Origin: Vibrio sp. CAU 1672 | GTDB taxonomy: Bacteria; Pseudomonadota; Gammaproteobacteria; Enterobacterales; Vibrionaceae | Length of the DNA stretch: 64,000 nucleotides | Reading direction: 5' to 3' | Assembly: GCF_029223195.1 (NCBI RefSeq) | Contig: NZ_JARHUF010000001.1 | Span: forward strand, 1-64,000 | Shown here: piece by piece, positions 46,880-57,200 of the stretch | How positions within the stretch are numbered: the first letter of the stretch is position 1 | How the letters are laid out: each line of letters begins with the position of its first letter | Translations under genes and position numbers: made by a program | The notes under the pieces: generated by a model | The model's input: the letters and a program-made list of their open reading frames with translations, nothing else | Told to the model about the DNA's origin: nothing | Databases searched by the model: none

Positions 46880-47353
46880 ATGAACATAGAACAGTACCAG
46901 ACACTTACCAAGCAAGCGGTTGCACTTATTGAGTCAGAAACCAACATGATCGCCAACCTGGCCAACATCAGCGCACTGTTGTTCATGGAGCTTGAAGAGC
47001 TCAACTGGGCTGGTTTTTACCTGACTCAGGGAGAGGAGCTGGTGCTGGGTCCATTTCAGGGCAAGCCGGCTTGTGTGCGTATTCCTATCGGGCGTGGCGT
47101 ATGCGGTACGGCTGCGCAGACTAATACAGTCCAGCGCGTCTATGATGTTCACCGGTTTGAGGGACACATTGCGTGTGATGCTGCGAGTAATTCAGAGATA
47201 GTGATCCCTTTTTCTATCAACGGGCAGGTAGCCGGAGTACTCGATATTGACAGCCCCCAAATAGGGCGTTTCAATGAAATTGATGAGCAAGGCCTCACAC
47301 ATTTTATGGTTGAAGTAGAAAAGCTGCTTAATTCACACGCGAACGACGCATAA
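46880..47353 (+). CDS. msrC: Free methionine-(R)-sulfoxide reductase
   Basis: 157 residues, one GAF domain. Reduces free Met-R-sulfoxide. Three catalytic cysteines are in place: C65 in GKPACVRI, C75 in GRGVCGTAA and C99 in HIACDAASNSEIV. Divergent from the ABC-let operon, and upstream of proQ as in E. coli. Confidence 0.94.
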   Translation: MNIEQYQTLTKQAVALIESETNMIANLANISALLFMELEELNWAGFYLTQGEELVLGPFQGKPACVRIPIGRGVCGTAAQTNTVQRVYDVHRFEGHIACDAASNSEIVIPFSINGQVAGVLDIDSPQIGRFNEIDEQGLTHFMVEVEKLLNSHANDA

Positions 47354-47450
47354 ATTCGTCTAGGAGTGTGGTTTTTCCTTGGCATGTCTCTATAATACGA
47401 GAATATTTTTCTTAATGCTTCGCGGAAATCCGCTCAAATCAGGAACCCTC

Positions 47451-48074
47451 ATGACTGAAAAGTTAAAAAACAGCAAAGAAGTTATTGCATATATTGCTGA
47501 ATGTTTCCCTAAGTGCTTTACTTTAGAAGGTGAAGCAAAACCTCTGAAAATTGGTATTTTTCAAGATCTTGCGGAACGTCTAAGTGACGATGAAAAAGTA
47601 AGCAAAACTCAGCTTCGTGCAGCGTTAAGACAGTACACTTCATCATGGCGTTACCTACATGGGGTAAAACCAGGCGCGGTGCGCGTGGATCTGGATGGTA
47701 ACCCTTGTGGTGAGCTGGAAGAAGAACACGTGGAACACGCAAAAGCGACCCTTGCTGAAAGCAAGGCGAAAGTACAGGCACGTCGTAAAGAGCAAGCGCA
47801 AAAAGCTCGTGAAGAAGGTAAGGCAAAAGCGAAACCTGCGAAAAAGCCACAACAGCCTCGTCGTCCTAACAAACAGAAAGTACAGAAACAGTCAACACCT
47901 GTAGAAACACGCGCACTAAACGCAGATGAAATGACCATCGGCAAACTAGTGAATGTGAACATGGGTAAAGGAAACATGGCTGCGACCATTGTTGAAATCA
48001 ATAAGGATGATGTACGTGTTCAACTTAACAACGGCCTGCAAATGGTTGTGAAAGCGGAGCACTTGCGCGCTTAA
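47451..48074 (+). CDS. proQ: RNA chaperone ProQ
   Basis: 207 residues. FinO-type RNA-binding domain (about 1-120, with [20 protein letters not shown] and [17 protein letters not shown]), a basic linker ([20 protein letters not shown]), and a C-terminal Tudor-like domain ([20 protein letters not shown]). Binds many small RNAs and 3' ends. Start 47451 (MTEKLKN) follows AGGAACCCTC; the frame is open 24 codons upstream. It lies 17 bases before prc. Confidence 0.95.
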   Translation: MTEKLKNSKEVIAYIAECFPKCFTLEGEAKPLKIGIFQDLAERLSDDEKVSKTQLRAALRQYTSSWRYLHGVKPGAVRVDLDGNPCGELEEEHVEHAKATLAESKAKVQARRKEQAQKAREEGKAKAKPAKKPQQPRRPNKQKVQKQSTPVETRALNADEMTIGKLVNVNMGKGNMAATIVEINKDDVRVQLNNGLQMVVKAEHLRA

Positions 48075-48091
48075 AGGAGATACTCCTACGC

Positions 48092-50098
48092 ATGAAATGC
48101 CGTTCAAAAGTGACCCTGATTGCTGCTGGCTTTTTGCTGGCAGCATCAGCTCAGGCTCTTGAAGCCAAACTCAGTAAAGATGATTTGCCTGTTCTTGCTC
48201 CTGAAGTTCAGCATGAAGCCGCCAGTAAACGTGTTACTGCACGATTAACGCGTTCTCATTACAATCATTTCAATCTGAATGATGAATTCTCCCAGGCAAT
48301 CTTTGCGCGTTATATCGAACTGCTTGATTATAGTAAAAATATTTTTACTCAGGCCGATATTAATGCTTTTGAAGATTGGTCGATTCAACTTGATGATCAG
48401 CTTAAAGCCGGTAACAACCAGATTGCTTTTGACGTTTATAACCTGTCAATGCAAAAACGCTTTGAGCGCTTTTCTTATGCCCTGACATTACTTGATAACG
48501 AAATTAAGTTTGACGCAGATGAGAGCATTGAACTGGATCGCTCAGAAGCATTCTGGCCTCAAAATAAAGCTGAGTTGGATGAACTGTGGCGTAAGCGAGT
48601 GAAATATGACGCGCTTAACTTGACGTTAGCCGGTAAAGAATGGCCGGAAATCAAAGAGGTCCTCGAAAAGCGCTACAATAATGCGATAAAACGTATTACT
48701 CAAAGTCGTAACGAAGACGCATTCCAGCTATACATGAATGCTTTTGCCCGTGAAGTTGATCCGCATACCAGTTACCTGTCTCCTCGCAATGCAGAACAGT
48801 TCCAGTCTGAGATGAACCTTTCTCTTGAAGGTATCGGAGCGGTATTGCAGATGACCGATGACTATACAGTGATCCGTTCTCTGGTTGCTGGTGGCCCTGC
48901 GTCGAAAAGCAAACAGTTGGGAGAAGGTGACCGTATTATCGGTGTCGGTCAGGATGGTGAAGATATTGTCGACGTCATTGGTTGGCGACTCGATGACGTT
49001 GTACAACTGATCAAAGGCCCGAAAGGGTCGAAAGTGAACCTTGAGATCTTGCCAGAAGGTAACGAAGCAAAGAGTTACGTTGTCACAATTGTTCGCGATA
49101 AAGTGCGCCTCGAAGACCGCGCAGTGAAGTCAGAGATCATCGAAAAGGATGGTAAGAAGATAGGTGTCCTTGAGGTACCAAGCTTTTATGTCGGTTTATC
49201 GAAAGATACCGATAAACTCATCACTGACCTGACTAGCAAAGGCATCGATGGCATCATCGTTGACCTTCGTAACAATGGTGGTGGCGCTCTTACTGAAGCG
49301 ACAGCGTTAACCGGCTTGTTTATTAAGCAAGGCCCGGTGGTGCAGGTGCGTGACAGTTATGGCCGAATTAAAGTGAACGCTGATACTGATGGTAAAATCA
49401 GTTACGATGGCCCGTTAACCGTTCTGATCAACCGCTATAGTGCTTCTGCATCTGAGATTTTTGCTGCCGCAATGCAAGATTACAATCGTGCCATTATTTT
49501 GGGTGAAAACTCATTCGGTAAAGGGACGGTTCAGCAGCATCGCTCACTAAATCTGATTTATGATCTGTTCGAGAAAGAATTAGGTTATGTGCAGTACACG
49601 ATTCAAAAGTTCTACCGTATTGATGGCGGGAGTACCCAGAACCGAGGTGTCGCACCAGATATCGCTTACCCGACACCTGTTGATCCAAGTGAAACCGGGG
49701 AAAGTGTGGAAGACAATGCATTGCCTTGGGATAGCATTGACAAAGCGCCGTATCAAGCGTTTTCCGAACAAAGCGATCTTATTGCTAAGTTAACCGAGTT
49801 GCACGACAAACGTATTGCTGAGGATATGGAGTTTCGTTTTATCAAAGAAGACATTGAAAAGTATCGTTTAGAAAAGGATGATAACTACTTGTCTCTTAAC
49901 GAAAAAACTCGCAAGAAGCAGTCAGAAGAAGCCGACGCGCTGAGATTGCAGCGCATCAACCAGCGACAAGCAGCTCATGGAAAAGAAGCGTTCAACGCCT
50001 TGAAAGATGTGCCTAAAGATTATGAAGCACCTGATGTCTATTTAGATGAATCGGTCGCGATTATGGTCGATATGCTAAAGGCTGAAAAGCAGTTGTAA
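48092..50098 (+). CDS. prc: Tail-specific periplasmic protease Prc (Tsp)
   Basis: 668 residues with signal peptide (cut after AQA near residue 22). Degrades proteins with nonpolar C-termini and trims peptidoglycan factors such as MepS, with NlpI. PDZ domain about 240-325, then S41 protease core with catalytic S452 in NRYSASASE and K477 in NSFGKGTVQ, the same positions as in E. coli. Operon with proQ; AAAGGAGA precedes it. Confidence 0.95.
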   Translation: MKCRSKVTLIAAGFLLAASAQALEAKLSKDDLPVLAPEVQHEAASKRVTARLTRSHYNHFNLNDEFSQAIFARYIELLDYSKNIFTQADINAFEDWSIQLDDQLKAGNNQIAFDVYNLSMQKRFERFSYALTLLDNEIKFDADESIELDRSEAFWPQNKAELDELWRKRVKYDALNLTLAGKEWPEIKEVLEKRYNNAIKRITQSRNEDAFQLYMNAFAREVDPHTSYLSPRNAEQFQSEMNLSLEGIGAVLQMTDDYTVIRSLVAGGPASKSKQLGEGDRIIGVGQDGEDIVDVIGWRLDDVVQLIKGPKGSKVNLEILPEGNEAKSYVVTIVRDKVRLEDRAVKSEIIEKDGKKIGVLEVPSFYVGLSKDTDKLITDLTSKGIDGIIVDLRNNGGGALTEATALTGLFIKQGPVVQVRDSYGRIKVNADTDGKISYDGPLTVLINRYSASASEIFAAAMQDYNRAIILGENSFGKGTVQQHRSLNLIYDLFEKELGYVQYTIQKFYRIDGGSTQNRGVAPDIAYPTPVDPSETGESVEDNALPWDSIDKAPYQAFSEQSDLIAKLTELHDKRIAEDMEFRFIKEDIEKYRLEKDDNYLSLNEKTRKKQSEEADALRLQRINQRQAAHGKEAFNALKDVPKDYEAPDVYLDESVAIMVDMLKAEKQL

Positions 50099-50119
50099 CT
50101 TTCAACATTCATGTATTTA

Positions 50120-50151
50120 AGAGCGGGTCATTATGATCCGCTCTTTTTTTT
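50120..50151 (+). terminator. Terminator of proQ-prc
   Basis: GAGCGGGTCA (50121-50130) pairs with TGATCCGCTC (50134-50143), one G-T pair, then TTTTTTTT. Confidence 0.92.
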
Positions 50152-50293
50152 GTGTGTGAATATCACGCGTTTTTGCTTAACACTATTATTTTGTTTGCTT
50201 TATTTTTATAAATAAAAATGTGATTCAGGTCAAAATACTTCGCTAAATGGCTATCTTCTTCCTAAGCTAAAAGAAAACGATAAGGATGCCGTT

Positions 50294-50959
50294 ATGAAAT
50301 GGTTTTTTTTAATGCTTAGCGTTTGCTGCTTCAGTGTCTCCGGCGCTGAAATTAATAAAGAAGATGAACTGAGCCACTTTGACACACCGTTTTTGATCGG
50401 TGACTGGTATTTGGTCAATCCAAATCCGGATGGTTCTGCTGAAAGCTTCCGTGCGATAAAACTCACCCTTGATTCAAACTATGGCTTCTCTATCGATATC
50501 CAGAAAAAAGACTACTCAATAGACCATTGGGAAGGGCTTTATAATGCCAATGAAGATACCATTGTTCTTGGTTTAAATACTGACGAGCCGCAGATTTACG
50601 CTTATCGCAACAACCACAATACCTTAGATCTTAACGGTGTCACTTTCACTAAGGGATTGCCTAATGCCTTAGCCGGAATCTGGTCCAGTACGCATGTTTC
50701 GGGTGAAGGTTTAGCTGACAATGACATAAACCACATGGATCTCATTTTACAGCCAGACTTTGTTTTTATGTTCCGCGTGTCAAACGCAGAGGGCTTAGAA
50801 TCTGTCAAGCAAGGGGTATTTTACACAGAAGGTGAACACCTGATTTTGTTATATGAAAACGGTGAACACGGCACCACTTACAAGTTGGATCAAAATCAGC
50901 TGACCATCGCCGATAGCAATGGTGATATGCTTGCGGTGTTGAACAGGGTGACGCCTTAA
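50294..50959 (+). CDS. Periplasmic hypothetical protein, two-repeat lipocalin-like
   Basis: 221 residues with signal peptide (MKWFFLMLSVCCFSVSG, cut before AEI). Residues ~34-115 and ~120-218 look like two versions of one beta-rich unit: IGDWYLVNPNPDGSAESFRA...IKLTLD...WEGLYNAN...DTIVLGL against AGIWSSTHVSGEGLADNDI...MDLILQ...KQGVFYTE...EHLILLY. This resembles lipocalin-like or DUF-type lipid-binding halves. Function not known. AAAACGATAAGGATGCC supplies the ribosome site. Confidence 0.7.
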   Translation: MKWFFLMLSVCCFSVSGAEINKEDELSHFDTPFLIGDWYLVNPNPDGSAESFRAIKLTLDSNYGFSIDIQKKDYSIDHWEGLYNANEDTIVLGLNTDEPQIYAYRNNHNTLDLNGVTFTKGLPNALAGIWSSTHVSGEGLADNDINHMDLILQPDFVFMFRVSNAEGLESVKQGVFYTEGEHLILLYENGEHGTTYKLDQNQLTIADSNGDMLAVLNRVTP

Positions 50960-51037
50960 CAAGCTCACTAATCTGGCTTTTAACCAGGTTAGGGCTGAAA
51001 GAAAAGTTCTGATGTTGTATGAATGTTAAGCAAAAAG

Positions 51038-51067
51038 CGGAGCTGGCGCACTAAAAGCTCCGTTTTT
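51038..51067 (+). terminator. Terminator before pepN
   Basis: CGGAGCT (51038-51044) pairs with AGCTCCG (51056-51062), then TTTTT. Ends the two-repeat periplasmic gene. Confidence 0.8.
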
Positions 51068-51187
51068 TGTTAAATAGACTTGTATTATGATACCACTGCC
51101 CATACTAATAGCTTATATAGTGATACCTATGGCAGGCGTTTGCGTCTTCCGTTGGTATTTAGTGGTTCAATGTACAAGGATATGAAC

Positions 51188-53794
51188 ATGTCTCAAACTC
51201 CTCTGGCGAAGTACCGTAAAGATTATCAAGCGCCGTCTCATAACATTACCGATATCGACTTAACATTTGACCTGCACGACAATGACACCATTGTTACTGC
51301 ACTGTCTAAAGTCACCCAACAAGGTGAGGGCAAAACGCTGGTACTGGACGGAGAAGGGCTGGAACTTCGGTCAGTCAAAGTGAACGGTAAGGAGTGGACT
51401 CATCACGAAGAGAAAGAGGCATCGCTGGTACTGACCAACCTGCCAACAGAATTCAGCCTGGAAATTATCACTAAAATTGATCCCGAAGCGAACACCGCCC
51501 TGGAAGGTTTGTATAAGTCTGGTGGTGCGTTCTGTACCCAGTGTGAAGCCGAGGGCTTTCGTCGCATCACTTACTACCTAGACAGGCCCGATGTCCTGGC
51601 GAAATACACCACGAAAGTGATTGCAGATAAAGCAAATTATCCTTATCTGCTGAGTAACGGTAACCGTATTGCTCAAGGTGATTTAGACAATGGCCGCCAC
51701 TGGGTTCAATGGCAAGACCCTCATCCAAAACCAGCGTACTTGTTTGCGTTGGTTGCTGGTGATTTTGATGTGTTGCGTGATCAGTACATTACCAAATCAG
51801 GTCGTGAAGTTGAGCTTGAAATTTTTGTAGACAAAGGCAACTTAGATCGTGCCGGGCACGCCATGACATCACTGATCAACTCGATGAAATGGGATGAGCA
51901 GCGCTTCGGGCTTGAATACGATCTTGATATCTACATGATTGTCGCCGTCGACTTCTTCAACATGGGCGCGATGGAAAATAAAGGCCTTAATATCTTTAAC
52001 TCTAAGTTTGTTCTGGCAAACGAGAGTACAGCCACAGATAACGACTACCTTGGTATTGAGGCGGTTATTGGCCACGAATATTTCCACAACTGGACTGGCA
52101 ACCGTGTTACCTGCCGAGATTGGTTCCAGCTCAGCCTGAAAGAAGGCCTGACGGTGTTCCGAGATCAAGAGTTTTCATCTGATCTGGGGTCACGCGCGGT
52201 TAATCGTATCGATAATGTCCGAATCATTCGCGGCCCTCAGTTTGCCGAAGATGCCAGCCCGATGTCGCACCCGATCCGCCCGGATAAAGTTATCGAAATG
52301 AATAACTTTTATACTTTGACAGTGTATGAGAAGGGCAGTGAAGTCATTCGGATGTATCACACGCTGTTGGGTGAGGAAGGTTTCCAGAAAGGGATGAAAC
52401 TTTACCTTGAACGCCACGATGGCACAGCAGCAACCTGCGAAGATTTTGTTTCTGCGATGGAAGACGCCAATGGCGTGGATCTTCGTCAGTTCCGCCTTTG
52501 GTATAGCCAGTCAGGCACGCCGACGTTGCGAGTAAACAGTGAATATAATCCGCAAGCGCAAACCTATGCACTGACAGTGGAGCAGTTTACTGAAGCAACT
52601 CATGATCAGGCTGAGAAACAACCATTGCACATCCCACTCGACATTGAATTGTATGCGGCAGACGGTGAAGTGGTTCCACTGGTGATTAATGGCGAATCGG
52701 TTCACAACGTACTGGATATCAAACAAGATAAGCAGACATTTGTATTCGAAAATGTTTCGCAAGCGCCGGTACCTTCGTTACTTCGCGAGTTCTCAGCGCC
52801 CGTAAAACTTGAATATGACTACAGTGATGACGAGCTTATTTTCCTGATGAAGCATGCGCGCAATGACTTTGCCCGTTGGGATGCAGGTCAGATGTTGCTG
52901 GCGAAATACATTCGTACGAATGTCGAGAAAGTTCAGGCAGGGCAAGATACCGAACTGAATGATGATGTCATCGATGCGTTTCGTGGGGTACTGCTGGATG
53001 AAAACCTGGAACCTGCTTTCATTGCTCAGGTACTGACTTTACCTACACTCAATGAAGTAGCCGGCTGGTATAAACAGGTGGATGTTGATGCGGTTGATAC
53101 GGTCCTGAATAGTATTACAGTGTCACTTTCATCGGCGTTAGAAGATGAATTTAGCGCGACTTACCACAGCCTGAAACAAGCTGAGTATAACATTGAGCAT
53201 TCCGCTATCGGCAAGCGCGCGTTGCGTAACAAGTGCCTGCACTATCTGGCGTACGCTGAAGAGGGCAATGCATTGGTTAAAGCTCAATATGAAACGGCGC
53301 ATAACATGACCGACACCATTGCGGCAATGTCAGCTGCCAATAGCGCCCAATTGCCATGCCGCGAAGCTTTAATGGCCGATTACAGCCATAAATGGAAACA
53401 TGATGGCTTGGTAATGGACAAGTGGTTTGCTCTGCAAGGCAGCAACCCGGCAGAAAATGCGCTTGAGATTGTAAAAGAGACAATGAACCATGAGGCATTT
53501 AGCCTGAAGAACCCAAACCGCACCCGCAGCTTGATTGGTTCGTTTTTGAATGCCAACCCAGTGCGCTTTCACTGTAAATCTGGAGCGGGTTACCAGTTTG
53601 CCGGCGAAATTCTCAAGCAGTTGAATGATACGAACCCGCAGGTTGCGTCCAGACTCATCGATCCGCTGTTAAAATTCCGCAAGTACGATGAAGAGCGACA
53701 AGCACGGATCCGTACTGAACTGGAGAAGCTCAAAGCAATGGACAATCTTGCTAAAGACTTATTCGAAAAAGTGACTAAAGCACTGGACGAGTAG
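51188..53794 (+). CDS. pepN: Aminopeptidase N
   Basis: 868 residues, M1 zinc aminopeptidase, cytoplasmic. GAMEN exopeptidase motif at 260-264 and HEYFH (296-300) with E319 as zinc ligand. C-terminal all-helical domain after about 540. Start 51188 (MSQTPLAKY) stands seven bases after AAGGA; an in-frame ATG at 51182 touches the signal, and a longer frame from 51080 is unlikely. Confidence 0.96.
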   Translation: MSQTPLAKYRKDYQAPSHNITDIDLTFDLHDNDTIVTALSKVTQQGEGKTLVLDGEGLELRSVKVNGKEWTHHEEKEASLVLTNLPTEFSLEIITKIDPEANTALEGLYKSGGAFCTQCEAEGFRRITYYLDRPDVLAKYTTKVIADKANYPYLLSNGNRIAQGDLDNGRHWVQWQDPHPKPAYLFALVAGDFDVLRDQYITKSGREVELEIFVDKGNLDRAGHAMTSLINSMKWDEQRFGLEYDLDIYMIVAVDFFNMGAMENKGLNIFNSKFVLANESTATDNDYLGIEAVIGHEYFHNWTGNRVTCRDWFQLSLKEGLTVFRDQEFSSDLGSRAVNRIDNVRIIRGPQFAEDASPMSHPIRPDKVIEMNNFYTLTVYEKGSEVIRMYHTLLGEEGFQKGMKLYLERHDGTAATCEDFVSAMEDANGVDLRQFRLWYSQSGTPTLRVNSEYNPQAQTYALTVEQFTEATHDQAEKQPLHIPLDIELYAADGEVVPLVINGESVHNVLDIKQDKQTFVFENVSQAPVPSLLREFSAPVKLEYDYSDDELIFLMKHARNDFARWDAGQMLLAKYIRTNVEKVQAGQDTELNDDVIDAFRGVLLDENLEPAFIAQVLTLPTLNEVAGWYKQVDVDAVDTVLNSITVSLSSALEDEFSATYHSLKQAEYNIEHSAIGKRALRNKCLHYLAYAEEGNALVKAQYETAHNMTDTIAAMSAANSAQLPCREALMADYSHKWKHDGLVMDKWFALQGSNPAENALEIVKETMNHEAFSLKNPNRTRSLIGSFLNANPVRFHCKSGAGYQFAGEILKQLNDTNPQVASRLIDPLLKFRKYDEERQARIRTELEKLKAMDNLAKDLFEKVTKALDE

Positions 53795-53813
53795 GAGCCG
53801 GTTACTGCAAACT

Positions 53814-53842
53814 ATGGGTGGTCACATGACCACCCATTTTTT
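53814..53842 (+). terminator. Terminator of pepN
   Basis: ATGGGTGGTCA (53814-53824) and TGACCACCCAT (53827-53837) form a perfect hairpin, then TTTTT. Confidence 0.9.
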
Positions 53843-53873
53843 GTTATTCTCACACTGAAGTTGTTCTCGAACG

Positions 53874-54092
53874 ATGAAACAGTACTGCTTTTCACTTAAC
53901 GTTAGTTATCAAATATTTCTCGCCCACTATTCAGGTGCTGCAAGTGCAGTCCAGGTAGTAACCGATAATGGCATGCGCTTACAGTTACCGGCGACAAAAT
54001 TCCGGCCATTTATTAGCCAATTGGGTATTCGTGGCCGTTTTAGGCTAACAACCGACCAAAATAACAAGTTTCTTAAGTTAGAAGCTCTGTGA
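53874..54092 (+). CDS. DUF2835 small protein
   Basis: 72 residues: YCFSLNVSYQIFLAHYSGAA, then MRLQLPATKFRPFISQLGIR, typical of DUF2835. No signal peptide. Function unknown; in vibrios it typically sits between pepN and the large glutamate dehydrogenase gene, as here. Confidence 0.85.
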   Translation: MKQYCFSLNVSYQIFLAHYSGAASAVQVVTDNGMRLQLPATKFRPFISQLGIRGRFRLTTDQNNKFLKLEAL

Positions 54093-54293
54093 TGCTTGAG
54101 TTTGCTAGATAGTTAAACAGGAACCTTAGTCACATTCTCAGACATTTCACCTCTAAACCGTACGAATTTTTGTTAAACATTTGTAATTATCCTTTTACAA
54201 TGACGATATGCATTACCTATGCTTAGTTTTTAGGAATTGCGACTAAAAACCGAGTATCCCTACAAAACAACAATTCTAACGTGGAGTGTGAAT

Positions 54294-57200
54294 ATGACCG
54301 CGCGTGAAAATGTAGTGCCGGTTCTGCTTGAAAAAGTGTACAAACTGATTCAAGACAAACTCGAGCTTTCTCACCAACCGCTTGTAACCAAACTTGCTCA
54401 ACACCTATTTGGTAACATCGCTGACGAAGATTTGGTTCAACGTAACGAATCAGATCTGTATGGTGCCGTTGTCAGCCTTTGGCATCATATTAACGAAAAG
54501 AGCCCTGAAGAGATTTCTGTTCGGGTGTTTAATCCCGCAGTCAGCCGGCACGGCTGGCAGTCCACCCATACCATCGCCGAAATTGTTGTCCCTGATAGCC
54601 CGTTTTTAGTTGATTCAATTAAGATGGCACTCAGCCGTTTAGATCTGACTTCCCACCTGATGCTCAACAATCCGACCCAACTTGAACGTGGTAGTAAAGG
54701 GGAAGTGATTGATGTCAACGGTGAGGGTGGAGTACTTCAGTCACTGTTCCATATTGAGGTCGACCGCCTGAGCAGCAAAAGTGAAATGGGCGCACTGAAA
54801 GAAGAGCTGATCGACATTCTGACCGACACCCGTTTAGTGGTAAACGACTGGAAGAAAATGGTCAATAAACTCCAGATCGTTACCGATGAACTAGAAAAAA
54901 ATAAAGATCGTGTGTCAATGAACACGGATCGTCTTGATGAGAGCATCGCATTTCTGCGTTGGTTAGGTGATCACAACTTCACCTTCATGGGATACAAAGA
55001 GTACCAGTTAGCAGAGCTGGATGGCGATACCGAACTTCGCCCGGTTGACGAGAATGGGCTGGGTCTGTTTGCCGATGAAGAACGTGTTCGTCCGGTTAAG
55101 CTTTCTGAGCTTTCTGACTCCGCGCGCCTGGAAGCGAAAAAACCATATGCATTGATCATTACCAAAGGCAACCGGCCATGTCGAATACACCGTCCTGCCT
55201 ACACGGATTACATCGGTATCAAGAAATTCGATCAAAACGGTAAAGTCATTGGTGAGCACCGCTTTACCGGGCTTTATACCTCAGCGGTGTATAATCAGGC
55301 AGTTTACAATATTCCTCTGGTGAGAGAGAAAGTCGAGCGTATTCTCGAGGCAAGCGCATATCGTTATGGCTCATACTCCTACAAAGCACTGCACAACATT
55401 CTAGAAAATTACCCGCGTGATGAACTGCTTCAAGCACAAGAAACAGAGCTGCTTGAAGTAGGAATGGGGGTGGTTCAAATGCAAGACCGGGATTTGCTGC
55501 GCCTGTTTGTACGCAAAGACCCGTTTGGGCGCTTCTTTAGCTGTATGGTGTATGTCACCAAAGACCGTTACAACACCGAATTACGTCGTCAAACACAGCG
55601 GATCCTGAAAAAGTACTTTAACTGTGGACAAGAAGTTGAGTTCACCACTTACTTCTCAGAAAGCCCGCTGGCAAGGACACATTACATCGTCCGTGTAGAC
55701 AACAACAATATTGATGTAGACGTGAAAAAAATCGAACAAAATTTAATGGAAGTATCGACTTCGTGGGATGATCGGCTAAAAGAGTCGATTATTGCCAATT
55801 TTGGCGAAAGTAAAGGTTTGCCTTTGTCGAAGGAATACATGCACGCCTTCCCGCGCTATTACAAAGAAGACATGATGCCAGCGTCTGCCGTTGCAGACAT
55901 CGAACGACTTGAAAGCCTGAGTGATGAACATAAATTAGGTATGTTGTTCTATCGTCCGCAAGAAGCCTCGGCAGATTCAAAAGCAGTACGGCTGAAGTTG
56001 TATCACCGTGAAGAGCCAATTCACTTGTCTGATGTCATGCCCATGCTGGAAAATTTGGGCTTGCGTGTGATCGGTGAATCACCCTATGAGATCCACAAGA
56101 CCAATGGCCAAACTTTTTGGATCCTCGACTTTTCCATGCTGCACAAAAGCGATCAAACTGTTGATCTTCGTGAAGCAAGGGATCGGTTCCAACAAGCCTT
56201 TGCGGCGATTTGGGCCGGCGATTTAGAAAGTGATGGCTTTAACCGTCTGCTACTAGGAGCTTCACTGACCGGTCGGGAAATTTCTATCTTACGAGCATAT
56301 GCACGTTATATGCGCCAGGTCGGGTTCCCGTTCAGCCAACAATATATCGAAGACACGCTCAACCATCACCCTAATATTGCTCAGGAGCTGGTCCGATTGT
56401 TTGCCAAGCGTTTTGATCCGAAACATAAAGGCAGCGTCAAAGGACAAAATGATCTCATCACCAATATTACTGAGCAGCTTGATCACGTAGAAAGCCTGGA
56501 TGATGATCGTATTATTCGTCGCTATATGGAAATGATCATGGCGACTTTGCGAACGAACTACTATCAATTGGATCAGGACAAGCAGCCAAAACCCTGGCTC
56601 TCTCTGAAAATGAAACCAAGCGAGATCCCTGATATCCCGCAACCGGTACCTGCATTTGAGATTTTTGTCTACGCACCAGATATCGAAGGTGTCCACCTGC
56701 GAGGCGGTAAAGTAGCGCGTGGTGGTTTACGTTGGTCGGATCGCCAGGAAGATTTCCGTACCGAAATTTTAGGCTTGGTAAAAGCCCAACAAGTGAAAAA
56801 TACCGTTATCGTTCCGGTAGGGGCGAAAGGCGGCTTTGTATGTAAACGTCAGCCATCACTCAATACCCGAGATGAAATCTTCACTGAAGGGCAGCGCTGT
56901 TATAAACGTTTCATCCGTGCTTTGCTAGACGTTGCAGATAACATCATTGAGGGTGAAGTGATTCCACCTAAGAGTGTAGTTCGTCACGATGAGGATGATC
57001 CCTATTTGGTGGTGGCGGCCGATAAAGGCACCGCGACTTTCTCTGATTTAGCCAACTCAGTATCTGATGAGTACAACTTCTGGCTGGGCGATGCATTTGC
57101 CTCAGGCGGTTCTAATGGTTACGACCATAAGGCAATGGGCATCACGGCGAAAGGGGGCTGGGAGTCGGTCAAACGCCACTTCCGCGAGATGGGTATCGAC

